DNA of 64,000 nt, from contig NZ_MTJN01000002.1 in NCBI RefSeq assembly GCF_002017865.1, positions 372,001 to 436,000 of the forward strand, read 5' to 3'. Origin of the DNA: Rhodoferax fermentans. GTDB lineage: Bacteria; Pseudomonadota; Gammaproteobacteria; Burkholderiales; Burkholderiaceae_C. The notes under the pieces are model-generated. The model was not told the origin of the DNA. It saw only the letters and a program-made list of their open reading frames with translations, and did not search any database. The position numbers were made by a program, and so were the translations under genes. Positions 8,304 through 16,281 of the stretch are shown piece after piece; positions within the stretch are counted from its first letter, which is position 1, and each line of letters opens with the position of its first letter.

Positions 8304-9605
8304 TCAGAACAAGGCCACTTCCTGCCCCAGCATCATCCGGGTGACCAGGGTTACCCCGCCGGCGGTGACATGAAAACGTTTGGCATCTTCCACCGGGTCC
8401 AGGCCAATCTGGGTGCCCTCCGGCACCGTGCAATTCTTGTCAATGATGCATTTTTTCAGGATGCAGTTGGCACCCACCTGGACATTGGACAAGATGATCG
8501 CGTCCTCCACCAGGCAATGGTTGTGGATACGCACGTCCGAGAACAACATGCTGCGCCGCACCGTGGCACCGCTGATGATGCAGCCACAAGCCACCAGAGA
8601 ATCCAGGGCTGTGCCTTGGCGGCCGGGTTCGTCGTGCACAAACTTGGCGGGCGGGCTGTGCGGCTGCCAGGTCCAGATCGGCCACTCGTTGTCATACAGG
8701 TTCAGATGCGGCGTGACCTGAACCAGATCCATATTGGCCGCCCAATACGCGTCCAGACTGTGCACATCTCGCCAGTAGGCGGGTTTGTCGAGGTCTCCCA
8801 CGCGGCTGTCTGCGTAGTTCTGCGCGTACACCCGATGCTCGCGCACACAATGCGGAATCACGTCTTGGCAAAAGTTGTGGCTGGAGTTGGGGTCATCCGC
8901 ATCCCGCTGCAACTGGGCGTACAAGAAGTCGGCGTTGAAAACGTAAATGCCCATGCTGACCATCACCGAGGCACTCTCACCGCCCTGAGGCGGCTCGGTA
9001 GGGCTGCCCAGCCCCACCACACGCTGCGTGTCATCCAGCACCAGCGACGCAAAACGCTGCGCCTCACTGGCAGGCACCGGCATACAGGCCAGGGTCAGGT
9101 CGGCCTGGCGCTCCACATGCGCGGCCAGGATGCGACCATAGTCCATGCGGTAGATGTGGTCCCCCGAGAGCACCAGCACATAACGCGGCGCCGCCCTGCG
9201 GATTTCACGCAGGTTCTGGAACACCGCATCCGCACTACCCCGGTACCACTGCGACTCGTTGAGTTGCTGCTGGGCCGGCATGATCTCGATGAACTCGCCC
9301 AGGCGACCATCCAGAAAACTCCAACCCAGTTGCAAATGCCGGATCAGGCTTTGCGCCCGGTACTGGGTGGCCACACCCACGCGCCGTACCCCGGAATTTA
9401 CACAGTTGGACAACACAAAATCGATGATGCGGAACTTGCCGCCAAACGCCAGCGCCGGTTTGGAACGCCAGTCGGTCAACTCGTGCAGGCTGCCAGCATG
9501 GCCGCCCTCCAAGACCATCGCAAAGGTGTTGCGGGTGACCTGGCTGACAAAACGCGGTTCATGGCGGCGCCCGCTGCGCTCGTCTTGCTCTGGCTCGAAT
9601 GTCAT
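8304..9605 (-). CDS. glgC: Glucose-1-phosphate adenylyltransferase with altered nucleotide loop
   Basis: GlgC makes ADP-glucose from ATP and glucose-1-phosphate, the committed step of glycogen synthesis. The protein has 433 residues, near the family length. It keeps FGGKFRIIDFVLSNCVNSG, YRGSADAVFQNL, VLSGDHIYRMDYG and a C-terminal left-handed helix domain. The usual N-terminal nucleotide loop GGRGTRL is replaced by GGHAGSL, so both arginines of that motif are missing. That is unusual and might lower activity or mark a regulatory paralogue. It starts 42 nt after the chemoreceptor gene at 9648 and may share its promoter. No other glg gene is nearby. Confidence 0.88.
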   Translation of the reverse strand: MTFEPEQDERSGRRHEPRFVSQVTRNTFAMVLEGGHAGSLHELTDWRSKPALAFGGKFRIIDFVLSNCVNSGVRRVGVATQYRAQSLIRHLQLGWSFLDGRLGEFIEIMPAQQQLNESQWYRGSADAVFQNLREIRRAAPRYVLVLSGDHIYRMDYGRILAAHVERQADLTLACMPVPASEAQRFASLVLDDTQRVVGLGSPTEPPQGGESASVMVSMGIYVFNADFLYAQLQRDADDPNSSHNFCQDVIPHCVREHRVYAQNYADSRVGDLDKPAYWRDVHSLDAYWAANMDLVQVTPHLNLYDNEWPIWTWQPHSPPAKFVHDEPGRQGTALDSLVACGCIISGATVRRSMLFSDVRIHNHCLVEDAIILSNVQVGANCILKKCIIDKNCTVPEGTQIGLDPVEDAKRFHVTAGGVTLVTRMMLGQEVALF

Positions 9606-9647
9606 GGTGTGTCTCCTGGTTTAGACCAAGCGCCAGCGCCGACAGTC

Positions 9648-11237
9648 TCAGGTCAGCAACAGCGCCGAATTGGGCAATCTGAACTGGGCGGCCACATCGC
9701 GCAGTCCTGCGGCCTGGTCCTGCAGGTTCTGCGCCGCTGCGGCCGACTCTTCGACCACCGCCGCGTTCTGCTGGGTCAGGCTGTCGAGCTGGGTCACCGC
9801 CTGGTTGATGTTGGTCATCGTGCCACTCAGGGCCAGACTGCCAGCATGGATCTCGCCAATGACCGCCGAAACACGTTTGACTGAGTCCACCATATGCACC
9901 ATGGTGTCAAGCGCTTGTTGGGCCTTCTGGGTACCGAGTTCGATCTTGCTGGCAGAAGACCCGATCAGTGACTTGATCTCACGGGCCGCCACCGCAGACC
10001 GGTTGGCCAATGTCCGCACCTCGGCCGCCACCACCGCAAAACCACGTCCTTGCTCACCGGCACGCGCTGCTTCCACCGCAGCATTGAGCGCCAGAATATT
10101 GGTCTGAAAAGCAATGCCATCAATCACGGAGATGATTTCCACGATCTGGCTGGACGAGGTGTGGATGTCCTGCATGGTCTGCATCACTTCGGTCATCACG
10201 GCGCTGCCCTGGGTGGCCTCCAGACTGGCTGATTTGGCCAGCGCATCACCCCGGCTGGCGGCCTCCAGCGAGCTGTGCATGTTGGCCACCACATCCTCGA
10301 TGGAGGCGGCTGTTTGCTGCAAATAGGACGCGGCTGTCTCGATCCGGCTCGACAAATCCAGATTGCCAGCGGCAATCTCGGTGGAGCCTTGGGCCACGCT
10401 GTGGCTGGCGGTCTGCACCTGGTGTACCAAGCTGTGCAAAGACGTTTGCATGCGGCTCAGGGCAATCAGCAGTCGGCCGGCTTCATCGCGGTTGTGGCCG
10501 TCAAAGTGGTGCGTCAAATCGAGCGAAGCCACCCGGTCGGCGGTGTCCACCGCCAGCTGGATCGGTGTTTTGATGCTGCGAATCAGCCAGACCGACAACA
10601 CTGCGCTGAGCAACAAGGCACACACGCTGAAGACCACCAGGCCCCAGCGCGCGTTCAGGCTCAGTCCAGCAATCCCCTGCGCCGAGGTGTCGATCTTGGC
10701 CCGCTGGGCATCACCGAGTTGTTTCACTGCAGCCTGCAGCTCATTGGCTGCGGGTGTGAACTGTTCGGTGTAGGCCTGCTCGATTTTGGCGGTGACGCCA
10801 CCGTCACGCGCCGCAATCAGATCCTGCAGTGATTTGGCAAACCGGGAGTTGGCAGCTTGCATGCGCGCTAGGGTGGCCTGATCTTCTGGCACGGTGAGTT
10901 TGTCACCGAGTTGAGCCAGCAAGGCCGCTACCTGGTCGGCCGTCTGTTTGATCTCAGGCATCAGGGCGTCACCTACCTGGGGCTCAGAACTCAAGGCCAA
11001 ACCTTTGGTCCGGGCCACATTCACCAGAATATGACGCTGCAGGTCAGCTGCCAGGCGCTCGGTGGCCATGACCTCACCCACCATGCGCTCGGTGTCCCCA
11101 CTGACACGTTGCAGCGACCAGAACCCAATGCTTGAGCCCAACAAAGCCACCGCAAGAACCAGCGCCAGAACGACCGCTATCTTGCGCGAAAACGAGCCCG
11201 TGGCCCCGGTGGCAGACGCGTCATAACGATGTGACAT
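9648..11237 (-). CDS. Methyl-accepting chemotaxis protein
   Basis: A 529-residue membrane chemoreceptor. The start MSHRYDAS is preceded by AGAGAAG at 5 nt; earlier in-frame starts to 11303 are less likely. One membrane helix lies at about residues 20-43 and a second ([22 protein letters not shown]) at about 200-221. Between them is a periplasmic four-helix-bundle-like sensor, and HAMP plus a signalling domain follow. The hairpin tip is recognisable ([33 protein letters not shown]). The C-terminus lacks a CheR-binding pentapeptide. A minus-strand Pho box lies about 100 nt upstream. Confidence 0.93.
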   Translation of the reverse strand: MSHRYDASATGATGSFSRKIAVVLALVLAVALLGSSIGFWSLQRVSGDTERMVGEVMATERLAADLQRHILVNVARTKGLALSSEPQVGDALMPEIKQTADQVAALLAQLGDKLTVPEDQATLARMQAANSRFAKSLQDLIAARDGGVTAKIEQAYTEQFTPAANELQAAVKQLGDAQRAKIDTSAQGIAGLSLNARWGLVVFSVCALLLSAVLSVWLIRSIKTPIQLAVDTADRVASLDLTHHFDGHNRDEAGRLLIALSRMQTSLHSLVHQVQTASHSVAQGSTEIAAGNLDLSSRIETAASYLQQTAASIEDVVANMHSSLEAASRGDALAKSASLEATQGSAVMTEVMQTMQDIHTSSSQIVEIISVIDGIAFQTNILALNAAVEAARAGEQGRGFAVVAAEVRTLANRSAVAAREIKSLIGSSASKIELGTQKAQQALDTMVHMVDSVKRVSAVIGEIHAGSLALSGTMTNINQAVTQLDSLTQQNAAVVEESAAAAQNLQDQAAGLRDVAAQFRLPNSALLLT

Positions 11238-11335
11238 GAACGACTTCTCTTTCCGAATCATCGACCTGCGCTGGCCAGACAAATGACGCCCCAAGACCAG
11301 CACTGAGCCTGTAGAAAGTATTGTGTGTCACTGAT

Positions 11336-11353
11336 ATTTCAGCGATGTGACAG
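11336..11353 (-). promoter_or_regulatory. Candidate Pho box before the chemoreceptor
   Basis: On the minus strand CTGTCAC-ATCG-CTGAAAT has half-sites 11 bp apart, the first a near-perfect match. It overlaps the last codon of the upstream hydrolase gene and sits about 100 nt before the receptor start. If functional it may place both the receptor and the downstream glgC under PhoB. Confidence 0.5.
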
Positions 11354-12085
11354 CCACTGCGCCACACGTGCCAAGACCCAGGGACCGTCGTCCAGCGGCA
11401 GATCGTGCCCGGCGCCAGGATGCACTTGCAAGGGGCATTGCCAGACCGCCGCCAGACTGCGTGAACAGGCCACACTGACAAGCTGGTCCAGCTCGCCAGC
11501 CAACAACAGACTGGGCACGGCCAAGGGGCCAGCAGGCGCACAAAAGCGGGCTGCCGCCCCCAGCTGGCACAGGGCATTGCGGCCCGCCACCGGGTTGGCA
11601 CGACGCAGCGCCAGCCACTGCGGCAACACCGAAGTATCCTGCCGACGGCTGGTGAGACGCAAAATGGTGTGCTCACACAGCTCGGCCGAGGTGCCGGGCC
11701 AGGCCAGGCGCAGCAGGCTGAGGTAGTTGGCGGGTCGCAGCCGCTGGTAAAACGGGTTGAAGGGCCGCATGCTGGTGTTGATGAGCACCTGGGCGGCCAC
11801 CTCATGCGGGTGGCTGTGTGACCACGCCACGGCCACCATCGCACCCAGCGACATCGCCAACAGATGGTAGGGTGGCGCCATCTGGCGTTGGGCCAGCTGA
11901 GCACGGCAGTCCGCGACCAGGCCCTCGACAGTCGTTGGGCTGCGCTGGTGGTTCAGACGCCCGTTACCAGGCAAGTCCAGGGTCACCACCGTGTCCCCTG
12001 GAAAAGCCTGCTGGAACAGGCCCAGAAAGTCACCCCAATGTCGGCTCTCCCGGGTCAGTCCACGCAACAAAATCCAGGTGGCCAT
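11339..12085 (-). CDS. Alpha/beta hydrolase
   Basis: A 248-residue alpha/beta-hydrolase-fold protein. It opens with WILLRGLTRESRHWGDF, the oxyanion-hole strand region (usually HGxx). The nucleophile elbow is LLAMSLGAM with Ser in A-M-S-L-G at about residue 98. Candidate acid and base are Asp in LLAGELDQLVS and His in GAGHDLPLDD near residue 228. No signal peptide is present, so it acts in the cytoplasm. Substrate cannot be told from the sequence. It starts 6 nt after the M14 peptidase gene and is likely co-transcribed with it. Confidence 0.85.
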   Translation of the reverse strand: MATWILLRGLTRESRHWGDFLGLFQQAFPGDTVVTLDLPGNGRLNHQRSPTTVEGLVADCRAQLAQRQMAPPYHLLAMSLGAMVAVAWSHSHPHEVAAQVLINTSMRPFNPFYQRLRPANYLSLLRLAWPGTSAELCEHTILRLTSRRQDTSVLPQWLALRRANPVAGRNALCQLGAAARFCAPAGPLAVPSLLLAGELDQLVSVACSRSLAAVWQCPLQVHPGAGHDLPLDDGPWVLARVAQWLSHR

Positions 12086-12091
12086 GGGTGT

Positions 12092-13105
12092 TCAGTACCA
12101 GTCTTGCAAAGCTTGGGCATGGTGTTGCGCCCGGGTCTCTGGGGTGGGCAACCACAGGCGGTAACCACAGGCCGCACGCGACAAAAAGTCCAACAGCAAC
12201 TGGTGCTGGCGCAGCACACGCTGCTGGCGATGCTCGATCAGCGGGTTGAACATGCCGTGGCGCGAAAACAGTTGACGCGGATTTTTCTTGACCCACAGCC
12301 AGGAGCCCATCTCCAGTGTCAAAGGCAAAAAAACCCGATCTGACTGCGCACAGGACTGCAGATACAAGTGATCCCACACATCACCATGCGCCAGATACTG
12401 CAGACTTTGCGGCTCGATCAGGTAGCGGTGATGGTTGTTGGACTGCACAAAAATGTGTTTGAGGGCTTGCATTTCCGCCAGGTGTGCCATGGGCGCACGT
12501 TTGTGCGCAAACGGAAACCAGACACGGTCACGCGCACCAAAGCCGGAGTGACAGTCAACCGAAACACTGAACTCACGCGTCAGCAGCTCAGCCGCCACCA
12601 CCTCGCACAGCGCCTGGTTTTCAATCTCCATCAACCCGCTTCTGGGGCCGCGATACCAGGGCAGTCCCGAACTGATGCGCTGCCCCCCCACCAGAAACGG
12701 CACCGGGTCACTGGCATTGACCGGTGCATTACGCATCAGATCCACCCCATTGGGGTTGGCACGCGTGCCCAGCGCCATGCCACCTGGGTTGATGATTGGC
12801 ATGAACACCAGGCGCACGGTTTCGAGCTGCCGGTGCAAGGCGCTGTCCCACTGCAGCCGCATCACCAGGCTGTGCAGGTACGCAATCACCACCTCCGCCC
12901 CAATGCGCTCCAGACCATGCACCCCCCCAAAATAGCCCACCCCAGGTACAGCCACATCGGGGTTACCAAGGCAGATGACATGCACCGGGTAGCTGCCCCC
13001 TCCGGGCAGACTCACCTGGCAGGCCACGCGGGACGACAAACGCCCGGCACCCAGTTCGATGACACGCTCCAGCGCATCCAGCTCAGGCAACTTGGGTGCC
13101 GTCAC
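12092..13105 (-). CDS. M14-family zinc carboxypeptidase-like protein
   Basis: A zinc-dependent peptidase or deacylase of the M14 (succinylglutamate desuccinylase/carboxypeptidase) superfamily. Zinc ligands are H and E in GVHGLERIG and H in DCHSGFG. MPIINPGGM is the substrate-loop region and LEMGSW carries the likely catalytic Glu. The start is uncertain. The frame is open to a TTG at 13192, but no ATG exists in that stretch, so I used the GTG at 13105 (337 residues). A weak Pho-like site lies at 13168-13185 on the minus strand. Substrate unknown. Confidence 0.8.
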   Translation of the reverse strand: MTAPKLPELDALERVIELGAGRLSSRVACQVSLPGGGSYPVHVICLGNPDVAVPGVGYFGGVHGLERIGAEVVIAYLHSLVMRLQWDSALHRQLETVRLVFMPIINPGGMALGTRANPNGVDLMRNAPVNASDPVPFLVGGQRISSGLPWYRGPRSGLMEIENQALCEVVAAELLTREFSVSVDCHSGFGARDRVWFPFAHKRAPMAHLAEMQALKHIFVQSNNHHRYLIEPQSLQYLAHGDVWDHLYLQSCAQSDRVFLPLTLEMGSWLWVKKNPRQLFSRHGMFNPLIEHRQQRVLRQHQLLLDFLSRAACGYRLWLPTPETRAQHHAQALQDWY

Positions 13106-13210
13106 GGTTTTTGGGGGCCAAGGGGGCGTTGTGCAGGCAACATGCGACAAGAGGCTAGTAGACAGACATGTCAAGCGCGTGACACAGGGCAAACCCAGCT
13201 GTTATGAACC

Positions 13211-13228
13211 CTGTCACACGGTCGTCAC
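13211..13228 (+). promoter_or_regulatory. Candidate Pho box before the 36-residue membrane protein
   Basis: CTGTCAC-ACGG-TCGTCAC, two half-sites on an 11-bp period and almost identical to the box at 4609-4626. It is on the plus strand, 50 nt upstream of the ATG at 13279. Confidence 0.62.
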
Positions 13229-13278
13229 ACAGGGTGGCTAACTTCGTCACCAGACCGCAGCCCTGACACACCCACACC

Positions 13279-13389
13279 ATGCCCCTCAAAGCCAATTTTT
13301 TTCGCCTGTTGGCCATACCCGCCTGCCTGGTCTGGGGCATCCTGGAGCTGATTTCGCTGCAGCGCGCGCGCCGCTTGACCAAACGCTGA
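13279..13389 (+). CDS. Small membrane protein, 36 residues
   Basis: A short frame opens at 13279 (MPLKANFFRLLAIPACLVWG, then ILELISLQRARRLTKR). It is a classic small membrane protein shape: a short positive N-terminus, one hydrophobic helix of about 20 residues (FFRLLAIPACLVWGILELIS) and a strongly basic tail, which predicts a cytoplasmic C-terminus. It has no recognised family. A Pho box sits 50 nt upstream on the same strand. It lies in an otherwise gene-free gap between two minus-strand genes. Function is unknown; a modulator of a membrane partner in phosphate stress is a guess from context. Confidence 0.6.
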   Translation: MPLKANFFRLLAIPACLVWGILELISLQRARRLTKR

Positions 13390-13454
13390 CCTATGGACAG
13401 CTGCAAGACCTGGGCGCGCCTGGCGCCGTGTGAGCGCAGCACCCCCTCAACGGT

Positions 13455-14762
13455 TCACATCCGTTTGCCCCGGGTCTGACGGCTTTCCAGATGTTTGAGT
13501 GCCAGGAATGTGATAACCCCAATCAGCACCGCCCCACCCAGAAACGCGCCATAAGCTATCGGCCAGGGAATGCCTTGGGTCATCATGGAAAACTCGGACA
13601 TGCCTCCCATACCCGCCAGAATATTGATGGGTGTGAACACCACACCAAAAACCGTCAGCTGGTTGATGCGCCGGTTCTGGTTGATGTTGATGAAACCAAT
13701 GGTGGCATCCATCAGGAAGTTGATCTTGTCGAACAGAAACGAGGTGTGGCTGTTGAGTGACTCGATGTTGTGCAGGATCTGCCGCGCGTCCTCCCCTTGT
13801 GAGGTCGACATGATCTTGCTGCGAATCAAAAAATGGATGGCACGCTGGGTGTCCAGGATGTTGCCCCGAATGCGCCCATTCAAGTCCTCCTCCTCGGCAA
13901 TGTCACCCAGAATGGCGGCGGCCTCGCGATCGGTGATGCCCTCACTGAGCACCTGGCGCCCGACCTCACCCAAGGTGGCGTAAATGTCTTCGAGCGAGTC
14001 GGCCGAGTACTCCACATCGGCGCCATACAAGTCCAGCAGCACGTCGGTGCAATCAGACACATAACCCGGCTGGGTCAGGGTGCGCCGACGCTGTAGTCGA
14101 AACACCGGCAACTCCTGGTTGCGCAAGGTGAACAGGACCCCTTGATGCAACACAAAACTCACCGGCACACTGCGCGACTTGCCCTCGCGGTCCAGCAAAA
14201 AGTTGGAATGCAGGTGGATATCACCGTTTTCTTCAATGCGGTAGCGTGAGCTCGCTTCCAGGTCGGTCACATCATCGGGGTCCGAGAAATTCAAGCCAAA
14301 GTGCAGACCGACAAAATTGCGCTCGGCTTTGCTGGCACCCAGCAGGTCAATCCAGATCGGTTGCAGACCTTCCAGGCTTTTGCGACCTTCCACGGCAATT
14401 TGCCGCAGGCGGCCATCCACCAGCACAAAGGCGTTGATCTGGCTTTCATTGAAGGCAGGCTCCCGGCTGTCTGCCAGCAGCGCCCGAAGTGAATCGGAGA
14501 TTTCCCACAGGACGTCGTTCTGCCTCTCGGCAGACAGTTGTGCCCACAACAGCATCGCCTCGTCTGCTGGCAGGGATTCCAGAATGGTGCCAATCTCGCT
14601 GGCAGACCATGGAGACAGCAGATTGTGCAGCTCGGCCACATGCTGGCGCTGAACCAGCGTCTCCACCATGGCCTGACGCGGCATGCTCTGGTTGTGAACC
14701 AAACTCTCGATGCGTTTTTGTTTTTTGAGCAGCTCAGACACTTTGTCTGCGGCCAGACTCAT
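13455..14762 (-). CDS. CorA-type transporter with MgtE-like N-terminal domain
   Basis: A 435-residue CorA-superfamily divalent-cation channel. The N-terminal 100 residues (VAELHNLLSPWSASEIGTIL, then LESLPADEAMLLWAQLS) look like the MgtE intracellular N domain, a helical cation-sensing module. A CorA cytoplasmic domain follows (about 130-360), then two C-terminal membrane helices (INQLTVFGVVFTPINILAGM and WPIAYGAFLGGAVLIGVITFLAL). The signature loop after the first helix reads GGMS instead of the YGMN that forms the selectivity filter of classic CorA, so the ion transported is uncertain. The small gene at 14785 is just upstream and probably in the same operon. Confidence 0.85.
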   Translation of the reverse strand: MSLAADKVSELLKKQKRIESLVHNQSMPRQAMVETLVQRQHVAELHNLLSPWSASEIGTILESLPADEAMLLWAQLSAERQNDVLWEISDSLRALLADSREPAFNESQINAFVLVDGRLRQIAVEGRKSLEGLQPIWIDLLGASKAERNFVGLHFGLNFSDPDDVTDLEASSRYRIEENGDIHLHSNFLLDREGKSRSVPVSFVLHQGVLFTLRNQELPVFRLQRRRTLTQPGYVSDCTDVLLDLYGADVEYSADSLEDIYATLGEVGRQVLSEGITDREAAAILGDIAEEEDLNGRIRGNILDTQRAIHFLIRSKIMSTSQGEDARQILHNIESLNSHTSFLFDKINFLMDATIGFININQNRRINQLTVFGVVFTPINILAGMGGMSEFSMMTQGIPWPIAYGAFLGGAVLIGVITFLALKHLESRQTRGKRM

Positions 14763-14784
14763 GCTGCCACTCTCACAAGCAAAC

Positions 14785-14997
14785 TCACTTTTGGATGTGC
14801 CGCATGAATTCGCTGTTCTGATCCTTGATCAGACGGCTATATGGAACGGTCCAGTCCTGCTGCAGACCGGTGATCGGCTCCATCGCCTTGCTGTCCTCAA
14901 ACTCGGCTTGCGCCTGTTGGCACAACGGGTCATCAGGCCCATAACGGCGGTAGAGCTTGTGAAACAGTCGTTCGAGATTGTCCAAGTGCCTTGTCAT
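14785..14997 (-). CDS. Small hypothetical protein, 70 residues
   Basis: A 70-residue soluble protein (MTRHLDNLERLFHKLYRRYG...) ending 22 nt before the CorA-like gene, so the two are likely co-transcribed. The composition is charged and helical, with no membrane segment and no known motif. The codon pattern is typical of the chromosome. A role linked to the transporter is possible but not shown. Confidence 0.68.
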   Translation of the reverse strand: MTRHLDNLERLFHKLYRRYGPDDPLCQQAQAEFEDSKAMEPITGLQQDWTVPYSRLIKDQNSEFMRHIQK

Positions 14998-15136
14998 GAT
15001 GATTCCAAGCTTTCAGACCACAAACATGTGGGCATGTTAGCCAATGGACAAGTCATCCAGATGACAAATCGCCAAAGCATTGACCCAAGGCAACAATCGG
15101 TCAATCGCCAACAAACACGGCAGCCATTTGGCCAAA

Positions 15137-15154
15137 CTGTCATCAAGTTTTCAC
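15137..15154 (+). promoter_or_regulatory. Candidate Pho box before ppx
   Basis: CTGTCAT-CAAG-TTTTCAC: the first half-site is a perfect consensus match and the second follows on the 11-bp period. It lies 115 nt upstream of the ppx start. PhoB control of polyphosphate genes is known in several proteobacteria, which fits. Confidence 0.68.
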
Positions 15155-15268
15155 ACAAAAAGACTAGGAGATCAGGCGTATCCAGAGATCACAAGAGCCT
15201 GGACAACACGATGTCGGTGGTGCGTTGGATGCTATGCTGGTACCCGTCAAAAAATAGCAAACACCAAC

Positions 15269-16189
15269 ATGCAAGATGGAATGCGCCTGGCGGCAGTGGA
15301 TTTGGGCTCCAACAGTTTTCGCCTGGAAATGGGTTACTTGGAGGACGGCAAGTTCTGTCGTAGCGACTACCTCAAAGAAACGGTGCGACTCGGCAACGGG
15401 CTCGACCACCAGTCCAGACTGACTCCCCAGGCCATGCAACGGGGCTGGGACTGCCTGGGCCGCTTTGGTGAACGTTTGCGCGACTTCGCCCCGGACCGGC
15501 TCAGCGCGGTCACCACCCAGACCTTGCGTGAGGCCCACAACCGCGACGAGTTCCTGACCCAGGGCAGCCGCTTGCTGGGCCACGCCATCGAGGTGATCTC
15601 GGGCGAGCAGGAAGCCCGTCTGATTTACCAAGGTGTGGCACAGGCTCTGCCCGATACCACCGACGAGCGTCGTCTGGTCATCGACATTGGCGGGCGCTCC
15701 ACTGAATTGATCATTGGCAGCGGCAAACAGACCCGGCAAATGGCCTCTTACCCGGTAGGCAGTGTCGGCTGGTCGATGCGCTACTTTGCTCACGGAGAAC
15801 TCAGCGCACCCGCCTTCGCTGCTGCGGAGCAAGCCGCCAAGACGGTGTTGGCACCCGCATTGGCTTTCTGCGCCCCCCACCACTGGGACAAGGCCTACGG
15901 CTCAGCAGGCACCGTCAATGCGGTGGTGGATGTGCTGGCGGCTGCGGGCTGGCCGCCTGGCCACGTGAGTCAGGACGGCCTGGACTGGCTGCTGGAAAAA
16001 TTGCTGGCCGCCCACAGCGCCGGTCAACTCAGCATGATGGGGCTGCGTGAAGACCGCAAGGCCATCATTGGCGGCGGCCTGAGTCTGATGCGGGCGCTGT
16101 TCGCCCTCTTGGGCATCACCCGGCTGGAGCAGTCGCTCGGTGGCCTGCGCCATGGCCTGCTGATGGACCTGATGCGTCAACCAGCCTGA
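15269..16189 (+). CDS. ppx: Exopolyphosphatase, Ppx/GppA family, short form
   Basis: Ppx/GppA enzymes remove terminal phosphates from polyphosphate, or from pppGpp. From the ATG at 15269 the protein has 306 residues and begins MQDGMRLAAVDLGSNSFRLE, containing the N-terminal phosphate-binding loop. The second actin-like lobe shows VIDIGGRSTELIIG and EVISGEQEARLIYQG. The protein ends at about 300 residues, so it is the two-domain short form without the C-terminal HD-like domain of E. coli Ppx. An earlier in-frame start at 15080 gives a non-homologous extension and is unlikely. A Pho box lies upstream and a terminator just downstream. Confidence 0.9.
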   Translation: MQDGMRLAAVDLGSNSFRLEMGYLEDGKFCRSDYLKETVRLGNGLDHQSRLTPQAMQRGWDCLGRFGERLRDFAPDRLSAVTTQTLREAHNRDEFLTQGSRLLGHAIEVISGEQEARLIYQGVAQALPDTTDERRLVIDIGGRSTELIIGSGKQTRQMASYPVGSVGWSMRYFAHGELSAPAFAAAEQAAKTVLAPALAFCAPHHWDKAYGSAGTVNAVVDVLAAAGWPPGHVSQDGLDWLLEKLLAAHSAGQLSMMGLREDRKAIIGGGLSLMRALFALLGITRLEQSLGGLRHGLLMDLMRQPA

Positions 16190-16214
16190 GCCTCACCCGG
16201 TCTCTCTCGCCCAC

Positions 16215-16246
16215 AAAAAAAGCCCGACGTCTGCCGGGCTTTTTTT
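16215..16246. terminator. Bidirectional terminator between ppx and icd
   Basis: Stem AGCCCG/CGGGCT around an 8-nt loop, with A-runs before and T-runs after, so it can stop transcription from ppx (plus) and icd (minus). Confidence 0.85.
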
Positions 16247-16281
16247 GAGTCACACACAGCCCAGGGGCTGTGGCAAATCAC

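Noticed and set aside
13155..13442. 95-codon minus-strand frame spanning the Pho box and the 36-residue gene
   Set aside because: Composition is random (Arg/Ser/Cys-rich), it lacks a ribosome site and it overlaps the divergent regulatory region.
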